Source: Roseiarcus sp963805295
GTDB lineage: Bacteria; Pseudomonadota; Alphaproteobacteria; Rhizobiales; Beijerinckiaceae
NCBI GenBank assembly: GCA_963805295.1
Contig: CAWDTW010000060.1
Coordinates: forward strand, 1 to 64,000
Length of the DNA: 64,000 nt
Direction of reading: 5' to 3'
Shown piece by piece: positions 1 through 8,719 of this stretch. The first letter of the stretch is position 1; every line of letters starts with the position of its first letter. A program made the translations under genes and the position numbers. Below the pieces are notes generated by a model. That model was not told where the DNA came from and did no database searches. It saw nothing but the letters and a program-made list of their open reading frames with translations.

Positions 1-1
1 C

Positions 2-318
2 CCGGAGAAGGTCAAGGCGATGCAGCAGGCGCAGGCTCAGCTCTCCGGCGCGCTCGGCCGCCTGCTCGCCATCAGCGAAACTATCCGGATCTCAAGTCGA
101 ACCAGAACTTCCTCGCCCTGCAGTCGCAGCTCGAGGGGACCGAGAACCGGATCGCCGTCGCACGCAGGGACTACATCGCCGCGGTGCAGGATTTCAACAC
201 CTCGCTCAGGACCTTCCCGACCATGCTCTGGGCCGAGACGGTGTTCCGTTCGACCAAACCGATGGTCCCGTTCACCGCCGAAGCGGAAGCGCAGACCGCG
301 CCGAAGGTGAAGTTCTGA
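2..318 (+). pseudogene. lemA: LemA family protein, 3' part, frameshifted
   Basis: The C-terminal part of a LemA-family protein enters from the left edge of the window. LemA proteins are membrane-anchored helical proteins of unknown biochemical role. The helix containing NFLALQSQLEGTENRI and the following segment ending in AQTAPKVKF are typical of the family C-terminus. The frame opens at base 2, but an A is missing near 78-80 (SENYPDLKSN expected), so the end at 318 lies in another frame. Neighbouring TPM-domain genes on the same strand form the usual lemA-TPM-TPM arrangement. The family call is firm; whether the indel is real or a sequencing error is open. Confidence 0.8.
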
Positions 319-339
319 TCCTCTGACGGGAGCGTCTGT

Positions 340-1103
340 ATGCCCCGCTTCTGGCCGCGCGCGCCGATCGCAGCCCTCATCGCCGCCCTGTGGATCGCCG
401 CCGCGCGGCGGCGAATTTCCCGGCGCTGACTGGGCGAGTCGTCGACGCCGCGCATATTCTTCGCCTGTGGCGGGCGCCGACCTCGACGCAAGCTCGCCGA
501 GCTGGAGCAGAAATCCGGCATCCAACTGGTGGTCGCGACCGTCCCCTCGCTCGGCGGCGAAGAGATCGAGCCCTACGCCAACGAACTTTTCCGCACATGG
601 AAGCTCGGCGAGGCCAAGAAGAACAACGGCGTTCTTCTCCTCGTCGCGCCGAAGGAGCGGAAAGTGCGCATCGAGGTCGGCTACGGCCTCGAGGGCACGC
701 TGACCGATGCGGTGTCGAGCCTCATCATCGCCAACGCCATCGCGCCGCGGTTCAAGGCCGGCGATTACAACGGCGGGGTCACGCGCGGCGTCGACGACAT
801 CATCACTGCGCTGACGACCGATTCGGCCGAGTGGAAGCCGAAGCCGACCGACATGCGCGCCGAGCACGAGGCCTTCGCTGTTCGACACGCTCGCGCCGTT
901 TCTCATCTTTCTCTTCATCATGTTCGTGCTGACGCGGGTCGGCCGGCGCGGCGGCGGCAATGCGGTTGTCATTCCGATGGGCATGGGTGGCGGGGTTCCG
1001 CCGTGGCTATGGCGGGGGCTTCGGCGGCGGCGGGTTCGGGGGCGGCGGCTTTTCCGGCGGCGGCGGCTCGTCGGGCGGGGGCGGCGCCTCGGGGGGCTGG
1101 TGA
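340..1103 (+). pseudogene. TPM-domain (YgcG-like) membrane protein, multiply frameshifted
   Basis: This would be a secreted or membrane TPM-domain protein: a signal-like hydrophobic start (MPRFWPRAPIAALIAALW), a TPM domain (IQLVVATVPSLGG, YGLEGTLTDAVSSLI, GDYNGGV), one transmembrane segment (LAPFLIFLFIMFVL) and a glycine/serine-rich tail ending in GGW. These pieces lie in three different frames, so at least three single-base indels separate start (340) from stop (1103). The order lemA, TPM, TPM on one strand is a common alphaproteobacterial arrangement. The TPM family has been linked to photosystem II repair in plants and has no settled role in bacteria. Confidence 0.75.
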
Positions 1104-1709
1104 TGACGCTCGATCCGGCCGAGACGGCGCCGCATCGAGGCGGCTTTCGACGCGGCCCAGCTCAAGACGCGCGCCCCGATCGTCTGCGTCCTGGCGAGCG
1201 CCTCGATCGCCCGAGACGCTGAGTTCCTGCTCGGGGCCTGCGTGATCGCGCTGGCGACGCCCCTCCGCTCCTGCTGTTCACTGAGCTTTCGGCCCAGCGC
1301 ATCTACATCGCTCAGTTGCTGGTCGCCATTCTCGCGGCGGTGCTCGGGTCGGCTGCCGTGGGTGAGGCGGATGCTCGTGCCGAAGCGCACCGCGCGGTCG
1401 GCCGGCCATCGGGCGGCGCTCGCGCAGTTCGTCCTGCGCGGCCTCGACCGGACGCAATGCGGCGTGCTGGTCTATGTTTCGCTCGCCGAGCATTATCTCC
1501 GCGTCGTCCCGGCCGAAGAGGCGTCCCGGGCGGTGTCGCAAGGAACAATGGCAGGTCGCCGTCGACGAAGCGCTGGGGCCGCTCGCCGCCGGAGCAGTGG
1601 AAGCCGCCCTGACCGGTCTCGCGCGCGGTGCGCCGACCTCTTGTCGAAGCCCTTCCCGCCGGGGACGCCCTCGGAGCCGCCGCAGCGGCAGCGGTTCCAT
1701 GTCGTCTGA
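1103..1709 (+). pseudogene. Second TPM-domain protein, frameshifted
   Basis: The ATG overlaps the stop of the previous gene (tgATGa), indicating translational coupling. Readable parts include a start (MTLDPAETA), a hydrophobic stretch (FLLGACVIALATPLLLL), a middle segment (RTQCGVLVYVSLAEHYLRVV) and a C-terminus ending FHVV. They lie in different frames, so at least three indels are present. It matches the short TPM protein that usually follows the YgcG-like gene in Hyphomicrobiales. Function unknown. Confidence 0.65.
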
Positions 1710-1733
1710 AAAGGTAGAACCCCACTCGGGGGA

Positions 1734-1759
1734 GCCCGCGCAAACCTGTTCGCGCGGGC
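1734..1759 (+). terminator. Stem-loop after the lemA/TPM genes
   Basis: A perfect 8-bp stem (GCCCGCGC / GCGCGGGC) with a 10-nt loop starts 25 bases after the last TPM stop. There is no following T-run, so it is only a candidate terminator. Confidence 0.35.
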
Positions 1760-2383
1760 GCGATTTCAAAGGCTTGGGCGCCTTTTTCTGCAACTTCGCA
1801 AACCTCAAGCCGCGTTTGGGCGCGAGGGCAGGACGGGCTCATCGAAGACCGTTCGCCGATCCGCGGGGTAGCGCGCCCTGCGGTTCGACGCCTCGGACGG
1901 CGCGCCAATTCCATCGCCGGATTCAACCGTTTCAAGCCTTTGAGGCGCCTTTCCCATCGGGCCCGCAACGGCCTGGCCGAGCCAAGAGCGGCGCACATCG
2001 TTCACGCCCGCAACGGTGTCGTCGGGCTCTTCGCCTCTGGCATAGGAACCGGAGTTGACGTCCTCGGCGCGCGCGGTCGGCGGGACGACGTCCGACGGAT
2101 GCCGGGACATTTCTTGTTACACGCTATGCTTACGTGATAAACGCGCCGGAGCCGATCGATCCAGTTCGCGAGGCGCGTTCAAATTGATCCTGTAATTGAG
2201 ATATCATAGATTTAGATTTTATGAAAGCAATTGTCGCCGAAAATTTCGGCGGAAGAGGCCCGCCAATGCGGGAAGCGCCCGTCACCGATCAGAGGCGGCG
2301 AAAGGCCGCCTCCGCAATATCGAGTGTCTGCCGCCGCTCCGCGCCTGGAGCTTAAGCGTCGCCCGGCCAAACGCAGCGCAAAC
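1760..2383. other. Gene-free stretch with two short hairpins
   Basis: No convincing reading frame. An AT-richer part (about 2100-2240) ends in a palindrome at 2235-2251 (CGCCGAAA-A-TTTCGGCG). A perfect 8-bp stem with loop GAAAG lies at 2292-2312, 72 bases past the end of the minus-strand GNAT gene and possibly its terminator, though it lacks a T-run. Confidence 0.4.
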
Positions 2384-2914
2384 TCACGCCCTCCATTCCA
2401 GCGGCACGAAGGGCGCAGATTCTCCCAATCGCACAAAGCCAAGGCGCTCGCACAGCCTCAGGGACGCGCCGTTCTGCGCCAAGACGTTGACCCGCGCCGG
2501 CAGGCCGAGCCGTCGCGGCTCTTCGAGCGCAAGCGTCATCAGGCGCCTCGCCAATCCGCGCCCCTGCGTTCGCGGCGAGAGCGCGATATCGACATAGGTG
2601 ACGCAGCGATCCCCCACGTCCGTGATGAGCCGCCCGATCGGCTCGCCCATGAACTCGGCCACCTCCCATCGCGCGTTGGGATAGTCCTGCCGATAGGTCG
2701 CCGTCATCGACCGGTATTGCATCCTCAGCAGGAATTCCCTGGCCGCCGCGTCGATCGGCATCGCCGCCGTCTCCGCCGCCTTGGTCGCGACGAACAACGC
2801 GTAAAGAAACGTCCTGTCGGCTTCGTCGTCGCGCGCCGGCCGGAGCGTCAGGGCGCCATCCGCCGGCGGCAGGCTCATGCCGGCCATCGCTTGGCGTCTC
2901 GAGAGGCTCGACAT
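2384..2914 (-). CDS. GNAT family N-acetyltransferase
   Basis: A 176-residue Gcn5-related acetyltransferase, which moves an acetyl group from acetyl-CoA to an unidentified amine. The acetyl-CoA-binding motif A is clear: beta strand VTYVDIALSP followed by RTQGRG (residues 115-120) and a helix. The ending with NGASLRLCERLGFVRLGE is the usual GNAT C-terminus. A later start (MSLPPADG, residue 13) is possible. It runs opposite to the DUF6916-like gene and lies in the neighbourhood of the tail-collar genes. Substrate unknown. Confidence 0.8.
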   Translation of the reverse strand: MSSLSRRQAMAGMSLPPADGALTLRPARDDEADRTFLYALFVATKAAETAAMPIDAAAREFLLRMQYRSMTATYRQDYPNARWEVAEFMGEPIGRLITDVGDRCVTYVDIALSPRTQGRGLARRLMTLALEEPRRLGLPARVNVLAQNGASLRLCERLGFVRLGESAPFVPLEWRA

Positions 2915-2967
2915 CGCCGCAACTTTCTTCCACGGTCCGCCCCTCCCGAAAAGGAGGAGAGGACTGC

Positions 2968-3255
2968 ATGACCGACGCCGTAAGCGCCGAAATCTTCATG
3001 GCCCATATTGGCAAGGCGGTGTCGCTGCCCGACGGGTAAAGGCTCACCCTGACGGCCGTCGATCGGCGCGCCGCCCATCCGCCGGGCGCGCCCCGCGCAG
3101 CGTTCAGCCTCATCTTGCGCGGCGCCCCCGCCCCGATCGTGCCCGAGGGCATGCATCGCCTCATGCTCGACGGCGGCGCAAGCTTCGATCTCTATCTCAT
3201 CCCCATCCACACGCCGTCGCGCGAGCATCAGGACTATCAGATCGTGTTCAATTGA
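2968..3255 (+). pseudogene. DUF6916-like protein with an in-frame TAA
   Basis: A 95-codon frame preceded by a strong ribosome binding site (AAGGAGGAGAGG). It starts MTDAVSAEIFMAHIG and ends HTPSREHQDYQIVFN, resembling small DUF6916-type proteins found beside tail-collar proteins in alphaproteobacteria. Codon 24 is TAA (3037-3039) where CAA is expected (LPDG-stop-RLTLTAV). Both flanking segments stay in one frame, so this is a single substitution and not an indel. It is either inactivated, a base-call error, or read through. Role unknown; family by motif resemblance only. Confidence 0.55.
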
Positions 3256-3277
3256 GCGCGATCCGGTCGCGCCCGCC

Positions 3278-3817
3278 TCAATTGCGCGACGGAAAAATTC
3301 CCTGCAGTGCGATGCAATAGTTCAGTCCAAGGAACGGCATGCGGTTCTCGTGCGGCTGCCCGCCGGGCCCTCCGAGCGACCCCATGGCGATCGACGGCGG
3401 GGCCGAACTGTAGATATTCACCCCCGGCGAGCCCGTCTCGCTGGCATAGCCGCTGCCCAACGTAACCGAGCCGCTTGGCACGTTCGTGCCTCCCGTCTGG
3501 CCGTTGTTGACGGCGGCGATCGTGTGGCTGTGGGAAGGCGTTTCCGCCACGTTCAGGGTGTGGGTCTCTTCCCCGCCTGACTGCCCGAGGATATAGTTCC
3601 CCAGGCCCGGTCCCTGAGCAAAAGCGTTGGCGATGCGCCCGCGCAGATCGGGCAGCGCAAAAGTCGTCGTTCCGTTGCCGCCGAACGTCGTGCCCAGCAG
3701 CGAGAACAGCGCCTGGTACTGGTTGATCGGCAACAACTGGCCGGCGCAGAACGCCCATCCATTCGGGGCAAAATTGTAGGGAAAGGCTTCGATCTCGCCA
3801 AGGAACGGCTCTGCCAT
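3278..3817 (-). CDS. Tail-collar domain (microcystin-dependent-like) protein 1
   Basis: A 179-residue protein with the phage tail-collar domain at the N-terminus (MAEPFLGEIEAFPYNFAPNGW, then GQLLPINQYQALFSLLGTTFGG and FALPDLRGR). The middle is low-complexity and the C-terminus (MPFLGLNYCIALQGIFPSRN) is the usual closing motif of this family. It is the last of three tandem paralogues on the minus strand, 45 bases from the next. Such proteins are fibre-like and often encoded outside prophages; no other phage gene is nearby. Function is inferred only as a surface or fibre-type trimeric protein. Confidence 0.85.
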   Translation of the reverse strand: MAEPFLGEIEAFPYNFAPNGWAFCAGQLLPINQYQALFSLLGTTFGGNGTTTFALPDLRGRIANAFAQGPGLGNYILGQSGGEETHTLNVAETPSHSHTIAAVNNGQTGGTNVPSGSVTLGSGYASETGSPGVNIYSSAPPSIAMGSLGGPGGQPHENRMPFLGLNYCIALQGIFPSRN

Positions 3818-3862
3818 GGTCGCGTTCTCCGCCCGCGCCTCTGCGCGTTTGTTCGATCGGCC

Positions 3863-4402
3863 CTAACTGCGGGCTGGGAAAATTCCCTGCAGCGCAATGC
3901 ACCAGTTCAGTGTCAGATAGGGCTGCACATTGTTGTGGGGCTGGCTGCCGCCCGCCGGCGCGACTTGCCCGGCCGCCAGGCCGACCGGGGTTCCGGGAGC
4001 GGCATAGGTGTTGACGGCGAACCCGCCGCCGCGCCCGGACCCGTGTCCTTCTGCGGGCAGCGCGCCGTTCGGCGCGTTGGTCGTCGCCGCGGCTGCGAAA
4101 GCCGGGAACGCGTGCGAATGGACCCCGCTCTGCGCAGTCGTCAGCGTGACCGTTTCCTGCCCCTGCACGCTGCCCATGACATAGGGCGACAGCCCTGGCC
4201 CCTGGCCCTGCCCGATCGGGACGCGGCCACGCAGGTCCGGCAGCTGAAAATTCGTCGTGCCATTGCCGCCGAACTGCGTGCCGAGCAGCGAGAACAGCGC
4301 GGTGTACTGCGCAATCGGCAACACCTGGCCCTCGCACAAGGCCCATCCGGTGGGGGCGAAGTTGTACGGGAAGAGCGTGATTTGACCGAGAAATGGTTCC
4401 AT
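3863..4402 (-). CDS. Tail-collar domain (microcystin-dependent-like) protein 2
   Basis: A 179-residue paralogue of its neighbours. It starts MEPFLGQITLFPYNFAPTGW and has the conserved QYTALFSLLGTQFGGNGTT and FQLPDLRGR segments within the first 65 residues. A variable histidine- and glycine-rich centre follows, then the conserved end LTLNWCIALQGIFPARS. Two cysteines (in ALCEG and WCIAL) are shared by the set. It sits 33 bases after the first gene of the trio, so the three are probably co-transcribed. Confidence 0.85.
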   Translation of the reverse strand: MEPFLGQITLFPYNFAPTGWALCEGQVLPIAQYTALFSLLGTQFGGNGTTNFQLPDLRGRVPIGQGQGPGLSPYVMGSVQGQETVTLTTAQSGVHSHAFPAFAAAATTNAPNGALPAEGHGSGRGGGFAVNTYAAPGTPVGLAAGQVAPAGGSQPHNNVQPYLTLNWCIALQGIFPARS

Positions 4403-4435
4403 TCGTTCGCCCCCTGCCTCGACGCCGCCCGCGTG

Positions 4436-4957
4436 CTACGATCGCGGCGGAAAAACTCCGAAGAGGCTGATGATGTAATTGACCGTCGTGCTGGGCTGCC
4501 GGTTCTCGTGGGGAGCCCCGCCCTGGCTCGGCGAGACCGCGCTCCCCGAGAGCGTGCCGGCCGTCCCTGCGGTCGCGTAGATCGGCGTCCCGGCGGCCGG
4601 CGTGCCTAGAACGGCCCCCGAGCCCGGTGTCGGCGTCGTCGCCGTCGCCGCGGCGGCGAGCCCATGCGTATGGCTTCCGACCTGGCCGCTGGTGAGCGCG
4701 ACGGATTCGACGCCCCCAGCCTGACCGACGACGTAGGGCTGCAGTCCGGGCCCCTGGCCGGCGCCGAGCGCCGAGCGCCCGCGAAGGTCCGGCAGCGCAA
4801 AATTCGTCTTGCCATTGCCGCCGAACTGCGTGCCGAGCAGCGAAAACAACGCCGTGTACTGAGAGATCGGCAGCAGAGAGCCGTCGCACAGAGCCCAGTT
4901 AACCGGGGCAAAATTGAATCCGACCGCGATCACCTGACCGACAAAGGGCTGGCTCAT
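4436..4957 (-). CDS. Tail-collar domain (microcystin-dependent-like) protein 3
   Basis: The first gene of the trio, 173 residues. The tail-collar domain is at the N-terminus (MSQPFVGQVIAVGFNFAPVNW, ALCDGSLLPISQYTALFSLL, FALPDLRGR). The C-terminus (VNYIISLFGVFPPRS) differs from the WCIALQGIF ending of the other two. The centre is rich in Ala, Thr and Gly. The PEP-CTERM gene lies immediately upstream on the same strand (52-base gap), which may place all in an envelope-related cluster. Confidence 0.83.
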   Translation of the reverse strand: MSQPFVGQVIAVGFNFAPVNWALCDGSLLPISQYTALFSLLGTQFGGNGKTNFALPDLRGRSALGAGQGPGLQPYVVGQAGGVESVALTSGQVGSHTHGLAAAATATTPTPGSGAVLGTPAAGTPIYATAGTAGTLSGSAVSPSQGGAPHENRQPSTTVNYIISLFGVFPPRS

Positions 4958-5008
4958 GTGCGCTCCCCCCGCTTCATTGCCCAGCCGCGCTGACCGCGCC
5001 GAGGCGCG

Positions 5009-5736
5009 TCACCCGATGCGCGCGGCCCCGCCTGCGCTGCCCATTCGCCGATATCCCGCGAACCCGAGCCCGGCGAAGCCCAGCAGCGTCAGCGCCCAGG
5101 TCGAGGGCTCGGGGACGGTCGGCATTGTTGTCGCGGTCGTGACGTCGAGGATGAGTTGGTCGCCTTGGGCCGGCAAGTCGCCGGTCACATCGAGGACAAA
5201 GTAGGTCGGCGAGACCAGTTGGAGCCCCATGTGGGGGGCCGTGTCATTCGGCAGAAAATCCGAGGCGCTCGCCGGGTCCACGCTAACCCCGGTGATATCA
5301 CCCCGCTCGAGAAGGTGAACGTGAAGCCGGTAAAAGCATCGGAGCAGGGCAGCGCCGTCGAGCAGAACGGGAGATCCGACAACTCGTTGGTGATCACGAT
5401 TTGAGTGTCGCCGACAGAGATAGTCACCCCGCTCATCGAGCCCTGCTGAAAATCGACGGGGATGGTCGGCGGCGGGAAATTCTGCGAGGATCCGCCAGAC
5501 AAGTAGTTTGGAATTTCACAACCGGTCGATTGACAGAACGTCGACGGCATAGTCGGCGGCGGAGACGGCGGCGGAACTGGCGGCGGAGTCGGCGGCGGAT
5601 TCGTCGTATCCAGCCAGAAATACGGAATAACCGTATTGTCTCCGGCGCCAATCAGTCCAGCGTATGCCGGAGCGCTCGCCAACGCCATCAGAGCCGCCGC
5701 CGCGGCAACGGCGATCAAGGGGCCAAAACGCATCAT
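5009..5736 (-). CDS. PEP-CTERM sorting-domain protein, frameshifted
   Basis: An exported protein with a signal peptide (MMRFGPLIAVAAAAALMALASAPAYA), a proline-rich linker (PPPTPPPVPPPSPPPT), a beta-rich central part, and a C-terminal PEP-CTERM signal: VPEPSTWALTLLGFAGLGFAGYR with a terminal basic patch. PEP-CTERM proteins are processed by an exosortase and go to the outer surface or matrix. The signal peptide and C-terminal signal are in different frames; a net one-base loss near 5300 separates SDAFTGFTFTF from DITGVSVDPASASDF. Start chosen at the ATG pair 5731-5736, which has a GGAG site upstream. No exosortase gene is in the window. Confidence 0.7.
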
Positions 5737-6182
5737 CGGTCCGCTCCAGGGGTAGACTGCGGGAGACTGGTATTGCGTCAATCTTGGCCGGACTTCTCCA
5801 ATTGAGCGTCCGTTTTGGCTCTTACTTACAAGAGTAATCCTGTTCCAGACGTTCCGCAATCGTCAGGTCGAAAGAAATGTTGTCAGAGCCCAAGATCCTG
5901 TCGGCGACAGGATTCCAGGACGCCCCGGGCCGCCGACGACGATGCGAAGCAACGCCTGACGCAACCGCCTCCGGAGCGGGCGGCTTTGGCGCCGTCAGGG
6001 CGCTCGACCGCCCGCGCGGGCCCGTCCCCGGCACCGCCTCCGTGTCCATCGGCGATTGCCCGCCCTGTCGGGCCGCGCCGTGTGATCGCCATCGCAATCC
6101 GCGAGGGATCGCTTCACCAAGGGGGCGCGGCTCTTTCGCCAGCCCGAAGAGCCGGCCGAAACGATGACCCTCGAAACTCCAA
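5737..6182. other. Gene-free stretch with a hairpin
   Basis: No reading frame here looks like a protein. The frame of the arsenate reductase is open upstream but composition-like only. A perfect 8-bp stem with a 3-nt loop lies at 5895-5913 (ATCCTGTC-GGC-GACAGGAT). It may hold promoters for the minus-strand PEP-CTERM gene and the plus-strand arsC. Confidence 0.4.
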
Positions 6183-6600
6183 GATGACCGTCACCATCTA
6201 TCACAACCCGAAATGCGGCACGTCCCGCAACGTGCTGGCGGTGATCCGGGCGAGCGGCGAGGAGCCGGTCGTCGTCGAATATCTGAAAGTCCCGCCGAGC
6301 CGCGAGCGCCTGAAGGAGCTGATCGCGGCGATGGGGATTTCTGTCCGCGCGCTCCTTCGCGAGAAGGGAACGCCCTACGCCGCGCTTGGCCTTGCCGATC
6401 CCAAATGGACGGACGACGAGCTCCTCGACTTCATCACCGCCCACCCGATCCTCATCGAGCGGCCGATCGTGGTGGCGCCGAAAGGCGTAAAACTCTGCCG
6501 GTCTTCCGAAGCCGTGCTCGACATTCTGGCGAACCCGAACGTCGGCCAGTTCGTCAAGGAGGACGGCGAGGTCGTCGACCCGCGCGCCAAAACAGGGTGA
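6183..6600 (+). CDS. arsC: Glutaredoxin-type arsenate reductase ArsC
   Basis: A 138-residue ArsC/Spx-fold protein reducing arsenate to arsenite with glutathione/glutaredoxin. The N-terminus MTVTIYHNPKCGTSRN carries the catalytic Cys in CGTSR. HPILIERPIV and KLCRSSEAVLDIL carry the anion-binding arginines of the family, and the length is standard. The start was chosen at the ATG giving the canonical MTVTIYHNPKC. No arsR or arsB is adjacent; the next gene on the strand is a CusF-like copper protein 77 bases downstream, so the pair may be a small metal-resistance unit. Confidence 0.9.
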
Positions 6601-6677
6601 GGCGCGACGGTTTCGCCCTTGCGCAGCCCGTGTTTCGGCAAGACAATGGCGAAAAGGGAAACACAACGGAGGACGCG

Positions 6678-6992
6678 ATGACGCGGACGCTCCGGCTCGC
6701 TCTGGCGTTGGCGGCTCTCGGACTGGCGGCGGGCGCGGCCGGAGCGCAGGAGACGGCGGCCAGGGGGATTTTCAGCGGCCACGGAATCGTCAAGGCGGTC
6801 GCGCCCGGGAGCGGCTGGCTGACGATCGCCCATGGCGACATCAAGGGTTTCATGCCCGCGATGCAGATGATGTACCAGGTCAAGTCCCCGGAACTCAGCA
6901 AGGACGTGCATCCAGGCGACGTGATCGACTTCAAGATCGACGCGGCAAAATACGTCATCGTCGAGGTGACGGTGTTCGGTCACGCCAAGTAG
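6678..6992 (+). CDS. CusF-like periplasmic copper-binding protein
   Basis: A 104-residue exported protein: signal peptide to about AGAQ (residue 24), then a CusF-type fold. The metal-binding pattern is visible: HGIVKAV, LTIAHGDIKGFMPAMQMMY with the His and the spaced methionines, and LSKDVHPGDVIDFKID. CusF-like proteins bind Cu(I)/Ag(I) in the periplasm and hand it to efflux systems; none is in the window. An ACGGAGGACGCG ribosome site precedes the ATG. The stop is 3-5 bases from the convergent monohaem gene. Confidence 0.8.
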   Translation: MTRTLRLALALAALGLAAGAAGAQETAARGIFSGHGIVKAVAPGSGWLTIAHGDIKGFMPAMQMMYQVKSPELSKDVHPGDVIDFKIDAAKYVIVEVTVFGHAK

Positions 6993-6997
6993 CGCGG

Positions 6998-8395
6998 TCA
7001 GTGCAAGGCCGAGAGGATCCCGGCGAAATCGCGGCCGCGGGCGTTGGCGAGGCCGGCGTGGCACGACATGCAGCTCGAGGGCGCGTCCTGCAGATAGGTC
7101 TCCAACGTCGTGTTGGCGAGGTTCTCCTTGTTCTCGGTCGCGGGGTCCGAGGACTGATAGGTTTCGCGAGGCGTGTTCGGGTCGACGATCAGGCCCGGGA
7201 AAAAGCGGCCGTCGTTCTGCGGCCCGACCGGAAGGGGGACGGTCGGCCACTGGCTGGCGACGAGCATGTAGTGCTCCCAGACCGTGCCCTTGACCCCCGG
7301 CAAGGCCCAATAGGCCCGGTTCATCGCCATGGTGGAGGAATGAACGGGATGGCGGCGGGTCACCTGCATTGGCGTCGGATCGAGCTTCGGCGGATTGCTC
7401 ATGCTGATCGGCTCGGTCTCGGGCGACCCGAGGAGCGGCAGCCGGCGGTCCGGCTGGCTGGCGTCATAATACGAATAGGGCGCGCCGGCGTCCTTGGCGT
7501 CCGGCTCGCGCGCCTCGCCCTCGCCGGCGGGCGGGACGTTGTCGACATGCTCGAAGGTGCTCCACAGCCACTGCGGACGATAGTGGGTCTTGATCATGAT
7601 GTGGAACCCGACGAGCGCGATGTCCGTCTTCGAGCAGACGATGCGGCCGGCGGCGACGCTCTTGCCGACGTCGACGATCTCGGCGTCCTCGACCACGTAA
7701 TAGCGCGCCCGGACGGCCGGGGAATCCGCGTCGGTCAGCAGGCGCCAGGACGCCTTGACCGCGATCGAGCCGACCGGCAGGTTCGCCGGATGCGCCTCGT
7801 CCGGAAGGTTTCGGCCCTCGCTCCAGCCCTTGGCGGCGATCGTGTCATATTCGGCTTCGTTCAGCCGGATCTCGTAGCGCGTATAGGTGCGGTTTTGCGC
7901 GACGAGCGGATTGACGAATTCTCCCAGCGTGAAGCCGGGCTGATTGAATTCCGCGTAGGGTGTGAAGGAGGCCAGCATTTTTTCGCGATTGTCGACGCCG
8001 GCGGCGCAAGGGTTGCGGCCGTTGTAGCTCGCCCAGGGCGAAGGCGCGACCGGCTTGCCGTCGCGCCCGACCTGGAATAGCTCGTAGCGGGACTTGAACG
8101 TCTCCCAGACGCGCGGGCCGGGATCGCCGACCGTCTTTAAGCGGTCGGGATCGCCGCGATGGGCGGCGCCCGCGAGCGAGGGCCAGTTGAGCGCGATGAA
8201 GGCCCGCCAGGCGAAATTGTCGAACGACGGGAACGGATCGAGCCTGGTCGAAGGGACGTCCACGATGCGGTCGGGCGAGACGAGCGGAGTCGCGTCCTGG
8301 GCGGCGGCGAGACCGGGGATTGCGAACAAGCCGGCCAGGATCGCCGCTAGCTGCCGCCACGGCGTTCCGACGCTTCCTGACTGCTCGCCCGGCAT
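6998..8395 (-). CDS. Periplasmic monohaem c-type cytochrome of ~50 kDa
   Basis: A 465-residue exported protein with a signal peptide (LAAILAGLFAIPGLAAAQ) and a single C-terminal haem c site, SCMSCHAGLANARG, near residue 445. The rest is a large soluble domain with many aromatic residues (FDNFAWRAFIALNWP near residue 60) that I cannot assign to a named enzyme. Proteins of this kind are usually labelled 'cytochrome c family protein'. It is the last gene of the minus-strand electron-transfer set, 48 bases after the small cytochrome. The start (MPGEQSG) has a weak ribosome site and could be off by a few codons. Confidence 0.7.
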   Translation of the reverse strand: MPGEQSGSVGTPWRQLAAILAGLFAIPGLAAAQDATPLVSPDRIVDVPSTRLDPFPSFDNFAWRAFIALNWPSLAGAAHRGDPDRLKTVGDPGPRVWETFKSRYELFQVGRDGKPVAPSPWASYNGRNPCAAGVDNREKMLASFTPYAEFNQPGFTLGEFVNPLVAQNRTYTRYEIRLNEAEYDTIAAKGWSEGRNLPDEAHPANLPVGSIAVKASWRLLTDADSPAVRARYYVVEDAEIVDVGKSVAAGRIVCSKTDIALVGFHIMIKTHYRPQWLWSTFEHVDNVPPAGEGEAREPDAKDAGAPYSYYDASQPDRRLPLLGSPETEPISMSNPPKLDPTPMQVTRRHPVHSSTMAMNRAYWALPGVKGTVWEHYMLVASQWPTVPLPVGPQNDGRFFPGLIVDPNTPRETYQSSDPATENKENLANTTLETYLQDAPSSCMSCHAGLANARGRDFAGILSALH

Positions 8396-8443
8396 CGCTT
8401 TCCGCGCGTCCTCGATGCCGCCGGCGTCTCCGCGCCGCTCGGC

Positions 8444-8719
8444 TCACTGGTTCGCAGTAATATAGGCGATCACGTCATCGATGTCCTTCTTGCTGTGCAG
8501 GCCCGGGAACGTCATCGCCGTGGACGGCTTGAAGCCGCGCGGGTTGGCGAGGAACTTCGGCAGATTCTGCACGCCGATGCGCCCGGTGTACGGCAGGGCT
8601 GCGTGACATTTATGGCAAACGGTCTGAAAGATGCGCTTGCCCGCCTCCGGGTCTCCGGCGACGGCGCCGATCGGCGTCGCTAGCGCCAGCAAGAGAACGA
8701 CGGGGCCGAGCGCCCTCAT
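8444..8719 (-). CDS. Small monohaem cytochrome c
   Basis: A 91-residue class I type cytochrome: signal peptide (MRALGPVVLLLALATPIGAVA), haem motif VCHKCH at about residues 34-39, and MTFPGLHSKKDIDDVIAYI supplying the distal Met and the closing helix. It is a periplasmic electron shuttle. Its ATG overlaps the stop of the CHRD gene (ATGA), so the two are translationally coupled. Confidence 0.85.
   Translation of the reverse strand: MRALGPVVLLLALATPIGAVAGDPEAGKRIFQTVCHKCHAALPYTGRIGVQNLPKFLANPRGFKPSTAMTFPGLHSKKDIDDVIAYITANQ

Noticed and set aside
3237..4889. A 550-codon minus-strand frame across the tail-collar genes
   Set aside because: It is an out-of-phase reading of three real genes, each with the collar domain in its own frame.
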